A DNA stretch of 64,000 bases. Origin: Linyphia triangularis (lineage: Eukaryota; Arthropoda; Arachnida; Araneae; Linyphiidae). Location: assembly GCA_963978545.1 (NCBI GenBank), contig OZ021727.1:59532487-59596486 (forward strand). The letters run 5' to 3'. The notes beneath the pieces were generated by a model. That model did no database searches. It had not been told where the DNA came from and saw only the letters and a list, made by a program, of their open reading frames with translations. The translations under genes were made by a program, and so were the position numbers. Positions 51,601 through 61,925 of the stretch are shown one piece after another. Within the stretch, counting starts at the first letter, position 1. Each line of letters starts with the position of its first letter.

Positions 51601-52466
51601 CATTCTGTGCCATTCATTTCACCTATGTATGTATTTTCATATTAATTATTTTTTACAGTTTTCTTTTTCTTTTTTAGTCCTTAAATGAAATTGAAAATTT
51701 AAAAAAAAAATATTTAATTTGAATACCCATTTATATATTAATTAAAATGTTCCATAATTTTACTCAAAAATATCTCCAAAAAATTAATTCTGTAAAAATC
51801 AAAGAAGTATAGTACAACATTATTTTATTTCATAGTCATTTTTACTCTCAGTCAGACACAAACTGCGGCACGCGACTTTCTTTTACGTCATAATTTATTT
51901 TTTTTTAAACAAAGGAATAGGGGTCAAAATATCAGTTCTATGTTTTATACGTATGTGTCTTTTTTTCTTTCTATTTATTTGGGTTATATGTCGCGTGAGG
52001 ATTGATTTTCAGAAAGTGCATTTTGTTAGCAAAACAATACCGGCAAAAGTAATTGAAGAGTTTTCACCTTGCCTAAAGGGATAGTGTTTCATACCTTGTT
52101 ATACGCAAGTTTGTTGTAGTTTTCCAATACCTTCTTTGGAAAAATAATACTTTGCTTTAGAAACGCAGCAGTATCCTTGAAATTATTTGTGTCTTGCGAC
52201 AAAACTTTAATATAGTATTGTATTTCGAACATTTTTTTTTTCCTTCAAAATCACTGCGCAGCTTTTACTTAGTTTCATGTGTAAAAATATGTTCAGTTTA
52301 AGGGAAGTTTTTTTTTTGCCTTTGTATATTTTTATATTTAGGTATGTGGTATATTATTATTATTTAGGGGGTTTGTGTGCTTAGGTTAGTTAGTTTTCAT
52401 ATTTACACTTTATCTTAGTTTTAGTTTGAGTGAATTTCGACTAAGTGGTAAATTAAATATAAATAA

Positions 52467-52820
<354 letters not shown>

Positions 52821-52846
52821 TTTTATATATATATGTTATATATATT

Positions 52847-54506
52847 TCTATATATATAAGGCAAAGCCCTCACTCACTCACTCACTCACTCACTCACTCA
52901 CTGACTCACTCATCACTAATTCTCCCACTTCCCACATAGTCACAACTCTGAAAATCGGCACAAATATCAACAATGGTAAAAATAGAAAAAGTAAACTATT
53001 CCGATCTCGATTAACACACTTTAAGGGGTCGAAAAGGGGTCAAACGTTCCAAACGGGGGACATTCGAAAATCCTACTTCCCACATAGTCACAACTCTGAA
53101 AATCGGCACAAATATCAACAATGGTAAAAATAGAAAAAGTAAACTATTCCGATCTCGATTAACACACTTTAAGGGGTCGAAAAGGGGTCAAACGTTCCAA
53201 ACGGGGGACATTCGAAAATCCTACTTCCCACATAGTCACAACTCTGAAAATCGGCACAAATATCAACAATGGTAAAAATAGAAAAAGTAAACTATTCCGA
53301 TCTCGATTAACACACTTTAAGGGGTCGAAAAGGGGTCAAACGTTCCAAACGGGGGACATTCGAAAATCCTACTTCCCACATAGTCACAACTCTGAAAATC
53401 GGCACAAATATCAACAATGGTAAAAATAGAAAAAGTAAACTATTCCGATCTCGATTAACACACTTTAAGGGGTCGAAAAGGGGTCAAACGTTCCAAACGG
53501 GGGACATTCGAAAATCCTACTTCCCACATAGTCACAACTCTGAAAATCGGCACAAATATCAACAATGGTAAAAATAGAAAAAGTAAACTATTCCGATCTC
53601 GATTAACACACTTTAAGGGGTCGAAAAGGGGTCAAACGTTCCAAACGGGGGACATTCGAAAATCCTACTTCCCACATAGTCACAACTCTGAAAATCGGCA
53701 CAAATATCAACAATGGTAAAAATAGAAAAAGTAAACTATTCCGATCCCGATTAACACACTTTAAGGGGTCGAAAAGGGGTTAAACGTTCCAAACGGGGGA
53801 CATTCGAAAATCCTACTTCCCACATAGTCACAACTCTGAAAATCGGCACAAATATCAACAATGGTTAAAATAGAAAAAGTAAACTATTCCGATCTCGATT
53901 AACCCACTTTAAGGGGTCGAAAAGGGGTTAAACGTTCCAAACGGGGGACATTCGAAAATCCTACTTCCCACATAGTCACAACTCTGAAAATCGGCACAAA
54001 TATCAACAATGGTAAAAATAGAAAAAGTAAACTATTCCGATCTCGATTAACACACTTTAAGTGGTCGAAAAGGGGTTAAATGTTCCAAACGAGGGATATC
54101 CGAATGTTCCTCTTCCAATGTAGTCATTTTTCTGATATTTTTTTGCAAATGTTAAAAAAATAAGTCATTCCAATATCGATTAACGAATTTTTAAGGGATG
54201 AAAAGACGACGCAACATTGAAACTATACGAGGATTAACTTAATGTCTAATTAACTTAATTCCAATACAGCTACTACTTTGAAATTTAGAACTAAGAGCAA
54301 ACATAAACACAATAAACTATTCCAGTTTACTATTCACAATTATAAATTTCGTTTAAAATGTCAACAAAGGAAAGTTCCTATTTTGATAAATCAATTTGTC
54401 GGGATCGAAAAGGGAGCAAACGTCTGAAGTGTAGAATACATGAATGTCTTTTGATCGCTAAAATGCTAATGGTAAAATTTCGTAGCGCAGCACGGGTATT
54501 CAGCTA

Positions 54507-54507
<1 letters not shown>
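52847..54507 (+). mobile_element. Helitron/Helentron-like non-autonomous element
   Basis: The left end reads TCTATATATATAAGGCAAAG, then CCCTCACTCACTCACTC, starting with the TC typical of Helitrons. The right end reads GCGCAGCACGGGTATTCAG, then CTAG|T, the CTRR terminus. After a (CACT)n microsatellite (52870-52901) lie eight 148-bp tandem units and then unique sequence (54112-54480). No Rep/helicase coding sequence. A tetranucleotide run plus central tandem repeats recalls the DINE-1/HINE class of Helentron-derived elements. It sits within AT repeats, with (AT)n directly after it. Confidence 0.72.
52928..54111 (+). repeat. Eight 148-bp tandem units
   Basis: Units start at 52928, 53076, 53224, 53372, 53520, 53668, 53816 and 53964, exactly 148 bp apart. 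Each has CTTCCCACATAGTCACAACT, AAATCGGCACAAATATCAAC, GATCTCGATTAACACACTTT and GGGTCGAAAAGGGGT. Units 1-5 look identical. Units 6-8 share GGGGTTAAA in place of GGGGTCAAA, and unit 8 is further changed. A diverged ninth start (TTCCTCTTCCAATGTAGTCA) follows. Confidence 0.95.

Positions 54508-54552
<45 letters not shown>
54508..54552. repeat. (AT)n microsatellite after the Helitron-like element
   Basis: About 22 AT units start at the 3' terminus of the element. They may be the continuation of the AT array into which it inserted. Confidence 0.9.
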
Positions 54553-54554
<2 letters not shown>

Positions 54555-54556
<2 letters not shown>

Positions 54557-55064
54557 CAGGGTGGTTAAAAAAAGATTTTTTTTTATTTTTGAAACCCATG
54601 AGGTGAAAAAAGTAATTACATATCTTGATAAGAAAAACTGTACAAAACAGTTTGAAAAAAAATAATATCTTCCGATCGCGCATTCACCTCAAAGTTTGAA
54701 GAAAATATAAGAAACAACTATTTTTATTAATTTTTTTTTTAATTTATAAACGTTATATATTTGAAAGGCAATTCTTTGCAATGTGTAGTGAAAAGGTAGT
54801 ACAACACAGGAAAGCACTATTCTATGCATTTTTAAAACATATACTAATAATTAAAAATACTCAAATGCAATTTTTAAAAAAAAAACAATGATTTTTCTGT
54901 AAAATATGCACTAATGCTATTTCTTACATTATTATTTTTATTTTTTTTTTAAATAACATGCTTTTGTCATTTGGTTTACTTTTTTCTCGAGCTTTCTATC
55001 CCAGTGATGCACTTTGAAGGAAATTTTTTTAGAAAAATCGGGCATTATGGATCCTAGCCACCCA
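54555..55064. mobile_element. Possible small DNA element with GGGTGG ends
   Basis: CAGGGTGGTTAAAAAAAG at the left, and the complement of ATCCTAGCCACCCA at the right (TGGGTGGCTAGGAT), give short similar ends. The sequence between is AT-rich without coding capacity. The boundaries are tentative. Confidence 0.3.
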
Positions 55065-55066
55065 CT

Positions 55067-55348
55067 TTATGTCTTCTCTCTTAACACAAGCATTCCACAA
55101 CTTATGAGTGTCAAGGAAATGAGTTGAAATCTGATGTCAGGGGTCCCTAGTACCACAGAAGTGCTGGCTAATTTCTCCAGACATAGGTCAATCGCGATGG
55201 AATATTGTGAATCGGTCGATGGAAACAATATAAACCAATCTCTTCCAATTCTGGATAAAATATAGAAGACGTTTTGGAATGTTGATGCGCAGTTTTGAAA
55301 TTTTGATATTGTATTTATGAGAAACAAAACTATGTTACTGTTTGACAT
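55067..55348 (-). pseudogene. Coding-like remnant, unidentified
   Basis: A minus-strand frame (93 codons, NCASTFQNVFYILSRIGRDW, then TDSQYSIAIDLCLEKLASTS) and, starting at its edge, a plus-strand frame to about 55560 (PVSPVSCYTDVLPRMCQSLL) both have protein-like composition. I recognise neither. They could be pieces of a retrocopy rearranged head to head, or chance frames. Confidence 0.2.
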
Positions 55349-55899
55349 GTTTATTTATGAAAAATCGTGTATTTTGGAACTATGCTCGGCCAGAATTAGC
55401 CAACCTTCCAGTCTCCCCTGTTTCTTGCTATACAGATGTGCTACCTCGGATGTGTCAGTCTTTACTTACAAATGTTCTTTTGTTACTTCCCAGTCCTATT
55501 ACAAGCATTTCAATGAATTATGTCCACGTAATCAGTGGCAATACAGTTAAGTTTGGTTGACTTGAAATGCCTGATTGTTTTCTCAAGGAAAGTTTTCGAG
55601 ATTTCATAACCCAACTACCCAGTTCTCTTACATCTCTCTTTTAGTACAAAATCATTGCCAAAAACAAATTTTTGGGGTGAGGGAAGGAAGCATTTCGTAC
55701 AGTAACCGAGTTTAAAACTTCCAAAAAATATTTAGGGAGGTATCGAAACAATCATTGCCTCATATATGATCTTAGGTCCTTCAGAAAATTAACTTTTTTA
55801 CTGAAGAGGATTTGGCAAGTGACGTAATTTTTTACGTAACCGAAAGCTATAAAAGTGTTGGTAGTGATTTGTCATGTCATATTTATACTTTTGTGAGAC

Positions 55900-56993
55900 A
55901 ATGAGTTATTAAAGGAGCTTAGTGACTTGGGTCGTGGCATTATAGTGGGATGCCACTTTTGTGGGATATCAGTTCATGAAATTTCGGATGCTCTTTAGAA
56001 GCCAAACTTCACTGTGAGTGATGTAATTGTGAATTGGAAATGTCGAGATAGTGAAACTGCAGAAAAACGAAGTGGAAAGATGAAAAACAAAATTGTGAAC
56101 GCACCCGTAGAACTCTGAAAAGTGCAGTAAAACAAAATCGCAAATCCTCGTTGGTTGAAATCACTTAGTTCCAAAGTTAATCAGGAGCTAGTTCTGGCAT
56201 CAGGATTGTTCGTCAGGAGTTAAAAGACCTGGGATTCCATGGTCGTGTAGTCAATTCCAAGCCGAACATCACTCCTCAGAATGCGAATCATTGATTGCAA
56301 TGGTGCAAAGCTCACCGTCATTGTACAGTGGACATGTGGAAAAGTTATTTAGAGGGATGAATCTCGCTTTATAATCTGTCAGTCTGATGGACGCGTCTGG
56401 GCTTGACGGATGCCCAGCGGGTGCTTCCTACGTGACTGTATTATGTAAATTATGTATTACTCTAAAGTTTGGTGGTAGCAGCGTCATGGTGTGGAAGTGT
56501 TTTTGAAGGTTTGGTCTGGGTCCCTTACTTCATGTGGTTGACAACATGAACTATGAGGTGTATGTGGACCTTCGAGATAATGCTGTTCTCTCAACTCTAT
56601 GGCAATATTTTGGGGAAGGATCATTTCTCTGTCAGCAGGATAACTACTACATTCACGCATTAAGACTTGCGCAGTCATGGTTTGACGAAATGGGTGTTCA
56701 AAAACTGGACTGGCCTTCTCAGACTCCCGCTCTAAGTCCCATAGAACACTTTTAGGATGAATTCGAATTCAGATTACGTGGCCAGCAAAATCAACCATCC
56801 TGACTACCAGCATTTACTTCAGCTGTGATGGACGCCTGTCAAAATGTCTCCCCAGGACGCCTGATGGAAAGTCTCCCCAGATGTGTGCAGGCTGCCATCA
56901 ACGCAAAAAGGGTGATCAGCATCATATTAATATATGCCTCAGTACTCTCCTAGTCCGTACCACTGGAGTCCGGATACTTTTGGCCAGACAGTG
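55900..56993 (+). pseudogene. Tc1-like transposase pseudogene and right terminal repeat
   Basis: The plus strand, with many stops and shifts, reads LSDLGRGIIVGCHFCGISVHE (the first helix-turn-helix), SGIRIVRQELKDLGFHGR (the second), then GGSSVMVWKCF, SFLCQQDNYYIHA and SQTPALSPIEHF. The second catalytic Asp (QQD) and the Glu (PIEHF) are exactly 34 residues apart, as in DD34E Tc1 enzymes. The region of the first Asp is broken. The right terminus, GGATACTTTTGGCCAGACAG then TGTA at 56993, is a normal Tc1-type end with a TA flank. I could not find a matching left terminus, so the element is 5'-eroded and dead. It belongs to a different family from the element at 5372. Confidence 0.8.
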
Positions 56994-57626
56994 TAAGTAG
57001 TGAATAAAAAGTTATTATTCATTCCACATTTCAAGCTAATATTTTGTTTATGGAATTATCATACATTAACACAAATTTAAATAATAGATTTTGTTTGAAA
57101 CATTTTTTTAAAAGAAGCACTCTCCCAATAACCCGGCCCTAACTTAGGGAGTTCTCGGTAGAAATGGTTACATAATGAGAGAGAGAGCGGCAGAATGGTA
57201 GCAAGTTGCCTTTGTTTCACTGCATTTCTTCTACCACTCAATGCTTTATGTTTATATACTAATATTACATTCAAAAGAATTAAATTAGTGTCACTTTTTT
57301 TGCTTAAGCCTAAAACACAGATAAAAATATCAGCTTTCAATTCATATTTTCAAGAAGAAAAAAAAAAAAAAAATCAAAGTTATTTTGTGTGAATGGAGGG
57401 GGATGTTTTCTCAATGAAAAAATTTCACTCCATGAGGTAAGAGTGACATAGTTTCTCCAGTTTTTCCCTTTAAATGTATAGAAATCTTATTGTTTCAGTT
57501 TTTAGTCTTTGGTTTTGCATTTTACATATTTTATTTATCAGAAATTGTAAAAAAAATTAAAGCTACATAGCTCTTCCTATAGTTGGTTGGTTTGTACTCT
57601 TAACTAACTACAATTATGCACATCAC

Positions 57627-57874
57627 AAGTCGCCCATTCAGTATAGTGGTTAGCACATCAGACTACTACGCTGGTGGGTCTCGGTTCGAATCCGGGGTAA
57701 GACATAGATGTAAGAAGTGGATGTCCTAAGTTAGGGACAACGATGGCTCTCTCACTGGGTTCCCCTTCATAAGTGGCCATCGCTATTAGTCTTATTGTGG
57801 TCAAGTGACTACGAGCACTAAAAGTTACTGTAAGTACTTGGGCCCGCCATTAGAAGAAAGAAAAAAAAAAAAAT
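57627..57874 (+). mobile_element. tRNA-derived SINE, second family
   Basis: A box region GTATAGTGGTTAGCACATCA (about 57641) and B box GGTTCGAATCC (57683-57693) sit 40 bp apart, as in a tRNA. The body (AGTGGATGTCCTAAGTTAGG, GTGGTCAAGTGACTACGAG) ends in an A-rich tail at about 57860-57874. The flanking duplication is not clear. Confidence 0.8.
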
Positions 57875-57884
57875 AGTAAGCACA

Positions 57885-58045
57885 ATAACGGCTATCGGTA
57901 CGGGACCTACAGCTTAGCGTAGATTTCGAAACACAATGAACATCCGTGCCTAACAACATCCATGGATTCAAATCAGGCACCTATGGCATGCAAGCCCAGA
58001 ACGCTAACCACGCAGCCATCAGGAGAGCCTTCCCATATAGATGGG
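57885..58045 (-). mobile_element. tRNA-derived SINE, third family, degenerate
   Basis: On the minus strand, TGGCTGCGTGGTTAGCGTTC resembles an A box and GATTTGAATCC (complement of 57964-57974) a B box. The body carries GTGTTTCGAAATCTACGCTA and GTAGGTCCCGTACCG. It faces the SINE at 57627 tail to tail. A relative may be present at 10330-10550. Confidence 0.65.
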
Positions 58046-59161
58046 CAGACATTTTTTGCATCATTAGCCTTTTATAAGTATTCATTCATATTGAGTGTCA
58101 GAATTAACAACGACTTTGGTTTTAAAATCGTGTGATATCTAATACACCGACAAAAACAATGTTTACAAAGTTAAAGCCTTAATAATAACGTTGCCTGGTT
58201 GTTGTTTTTTTTGGGTTTTTTGTGGCAGCTAGATTTTTGGGAGGCTTATTAACCCCCTTGCCGTCATCCAACAGGGCTCATCGATATGAAACTTGGTAGA
58301 TATATTATATTGCTATTAAAGAGATAGCACTAGTGTAAATAGAAAAAAACTCCTAAAATAGATAAGACATCTTAATAAGAGAGTGCGAATTTCACATTTT
58401 ATTTATTTTAAAAATGCTCTATTGTACTTAAGTTACGGTTCTTGTTGGAGAATAGGCTAATAAGTCTTTTCCTGAAGTCGCATTACATTTATGAAAAATA
58501 TCAACAGTTTCTGTCTATAGTAAAATTGATTTTTTTAATTTTCAAAACTAAGGTTGGTTGGTTGGTTGTTTTTCAGATTTATTATAGGCCAAACTGCACT
58601 CAAATCTAAGGTATTGTAAAGACTATGAATAATGTGTATGTCTAAAGGTATGTTTGAAAGTCAAGTCTTTCATTCAATAGTAAGTTTGAATTTATTGTTT
58701 CAAACATATTGAATCCGTACAGATTTTATAAGATTACATCAAGAAACAGGTGTATATACTTTTCTAAATGAAGATACTCCGAACTCAATTTTTTAAACCT
58801 TTATTATTAAATTTAATTTAATCATAAAGTGGTCATTTTAACAAAACAAAACTTTGATCTCAGAAACACTTCTGTAGTTGACTTTGTATACCATGCAGAC
58901 TATATCCAAGTGAAATCTACGTAACTTTGGATGTAAATTACCCATGCAAATTACATTATCTCTCAACCATTTCTTGCCTTATTAAGACAACTTTGCCCTA
59001 TCTCCTATAGCAAAAGAAATATATCTCGTTACAACATTTTTAAAATTTTAAAATTTAAATTTAGGATTCCTTTTAAAGCACTAATCTATTTCTGTTGAAT
59101 AATATCCAATCCTCATACGAGTACTATTCAAAAATATATAAATAAATCAAACATAGAATAC

Positions 59162-59350
59162 CTCCTCCCTTTGTCGTTGCCAATATCTCCTCGCTTGGCT
59201 CTCCCCTCCCAGCATTGTTGAAAGCAGTGAGCGAAAAGTGATACTTGGTCCCGCATTTCAAGCTCTTGATGGTCGCACTGTTCCTTTGCGGGGCCACGTG
59301 GGACTCCTCAGAAAGTTCTCCGCTCTCACTCCGATATTGAAGAACGTAAC
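59162..59350 (-). CDS. Dscam: Dscam-like receptor, second half of an FNIII domain
   Basis: A 189-bp exon (63 codons) carries the C-terminal half of a fibronectin type III domain: YVLQYRSESGELSEES (strand C/C'), NSATIKSLKCGTKYHFSLTA (tyrosine corner; the CGTKY block is typical of the penultimate Dscam FNIII) and FNNAGRGEPSEEILATTKGG. The ATTKG ending leads directly into the next domain's PQAPEKS. The acceptor is TTTGTGATCAG|GT and the donor GGAG|GTATTC, both phase 1. The first half of this domain must be on another exon upstream; I did not find it before 64000. GC-rich codons stand out against the intron. Extracellular stalk part of the receptor. Confidence 0.9.
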
Positions 59351-60419
59351 CTGATCACAAACAAAAGAGGAAGTGTTCAAATATTTATTGTGATTTATGA
59401 TGAATGCAGTGTAACGAAATATGTTGAGTTGAAATAACGTAATTTGATACTGTGAGGATGAGGGATGCTGTAGCATTGTCTTAGGAATTGATCTTTGAGA
59501 GGATTTGAAATAAACGTTTCTAAAAAGAGTTTTGATAAAAGTGTGTAAACTAAGTAATTATGCTAACTTAAGCTGGTATTATTAGCTTTAAATATCTTGC
59601 AATAAAATAGAAGTTTTTAATAATGATTTTGCAATATTTATTACTTAAATAAGAAGTTATTTATTTCTTGAGCATTTACGTAGTCCCAATACTAACATTA
59701 GAAATTTATATTTACGCATATTATTATTAATTATATTGTGTTATAAACGCTAATTGAGTTAAAAAGTTTTAATTCTAAGTAACTAATATTTTAAGTTTAG
59801 TTTTCCAGAATTTGTAGGAATACGTTTCTTAGCTAATTGATAATCAACAATCATCAAATTGATTTTTTTTCTAAATGGATATACAATTCTTAACAGTCAT
59901 TTAAAATAGCGTGTTTATAAATAATATAGCAGTTCCATTTCCAAACCCTTATTCACTTTCTATTACATTTTCACTTACAAAAACCTCTCAAAGTAACGCT
60001 TAAATGTAAGACGTAATCAGTAATAATATAATTAACCAAATTACTAAACAAATTATCGAGGGAAAGATTTCGAGACCTTCATAAAACAGTTAAAATCCTT
60101 TTCCAAGATACTTCACTAGAAATAAAATCCTATAATAAATATATATAATCAATTTAACCCTCTGACTTCACTCCCACGAGCATACTTCAACTGATTTTAA
60201 ACGTCAAGTTATAAAATAGTATAACCTTGAAAACTGAGCCCATCGCATGCAAAATAAGATATTTCTCCAACATTTTCGGTTCGTTCTCTTCAAATTAAGA
60301 ATTAATTTGTAACTCCCTCTGAAACGAATTTAAAGATTCTTTTAAGTTTTCCCTTCCACCAAGCTACCTCGTAAGCTTTAATGCTTCGTTCATATCAGTT
60401 AACGACAAATTAAATGCAT

Positions 60420-60545
60420 GCGCTAGGCAGATAACCGGCTTTGCAGCCGTTGCAGCCAATTTATTACTAATCTTTCTCACACGATCCTTTATTAACCACT
60501 CGTGTTGCTATAGTAACGCGTTCTACGGGCTGTCACGTGAAATAA
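60420..60545. promoter_or_regulatory. Motif cluster: X-box-like and E-box palindromes
   Basis: GTTGCTATAGTAAC at 60504-60517 fits the RFX X-box pattern (two half sites around AT). TCACGTGA at 60533-60540 is a perfect E-box palindrome. Just upstream lies GCAGCCGTTGCAGCC. The cluster is GC-raised within AT-rich intron. Its regulatory role is inference only. Confidence 0.3.
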
Positions 60546-61764
60546 ATCAAGTGATTAATGAAATTCTTGCGAAAGCGGATGTTAAGTCGATGTATTTTAC
60601 TTTCTTGGTGTTTATAAAACTTTCTGTAAATTATATTTAGAATTAATGTATTTTCTCAAGTATCCGATCTAGTCTCAACATACTGAAAAAAGTCAATACA
60701 TTACGTTTTAGCATAACACATTGTTATCATTGTTAAGTGTATTCATATAACTTAAATAGTTATAATGCTTTAATTGGTAAAAAATACTTATTTTACAGGG
60801 TATAATATTCTAAATAGGGAAACTTTCTTACATTGAATCTAAACGCTACTTAAAAGATACAAAATATATTTATATGGTTTCACTTTATGTTTTACATCTA
60901 TAAATTTATTTCTAAATCAAAGACGGACAAAGAAAGTTGGAAAATATTTTATTTAAAACAGTTTATCTCATTCACTATTTTCTACAGTTCTATATAAAGT
61001 CATATCTTTTTTACCTTATTGCTTAAAAAAAATTTTAACTTAGGAAATAGGAGTTGTGTACTAGTTTCATTAAGAAAAATCTCTGAAACCTTAAATTTAA
61101 ACTTCATTTCTGGTTCTAATAGCGTATTTCGATGTAACACAAGTCACATACAATTAATCCAAAATTTCATCACTGCATGCTGAACAACACTTCATAAATG
61201 ACCAAAAATGTGCCAGTGGTTTGTAATAATATTGAGAAGAAAAGTTTGTATGACTAAACCCCTAACTCGTTTCAATGTTTCTGCGTATTATGTCTATCTG
61301 TCTGACCCTCTATAGAAAGCTACTTCGAATAAACGTAAGTCTCAAAAATTTTCAACGTAAGTAGTTTTGGCCTTCTAATTGTCAAATTGAACTCCTGTCT
61401 AACAGAATGTTAAAAATTTAAGTAGCTGTTTTCTATTTTTTTTTTTTTTTTTTTTTCCATTTAAAACTTTTTACAAAGCGACTTCTTATAAGCGCAGAAT
61501 TCTGAAATTTTCAACACAGCAACGTAAGTAGTTTTTGAATTGTTCTTTTGAGAAACAGAATGTTAACACTCTAATTAAGTTTTTTTTATCATCTTTTTTA
61601 ATTAAATAAAGTTTCTTTTTACTATGGGCCTTTCAAAAATTGTAGAACTCAGAAATATTAAACATAAGTATTTCTTGCTTTTTAATTTTGCTTTTCACTA
61701 ACATAATGTTAAAATATTATTAGCGATGTAGGGGGGGGGGGGTCTAATAATAAGAGTTTATGTG

Positions 61765-61925
61765 ACAGCTAATTTTTTAGCAAGCAAAGCAGACTTATGC
61801 TTACAAAGAACGCAGCAATGAACCTTTCAACTAACGAAGCGTGCCAGTTCGCAAAGCGTCAAAAGCTGGGATTTATACACAATCACGGGTCTCCCCAATG
61901 AGGGGCTACGTGGCTAGTCTCTCAT
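61765..61925 (+). repeat. Subrepeat element, family Y, copy 2
   Basis: GCAATGAACCTTTCAACTAA, GAAGCGTGCCAGTTCGCAAA and AAAAGCTGGGATTTATACAC match the element at 28320-28590. It ends GAGGGGCTACGTGGCTAGT; the CTAG|T terminus is compatible with a Helitron 3' end, but no hairpin or 5' end was established. Confidence 0.5.

Noticed and set aside
52928..54111. Regular array that might suggest CRISPR
   Set aside because: The units are fully homogeneous 148-bp repeats without short conserved repeats alternating with unique spacers, in an animal genome and inside a transposable element.
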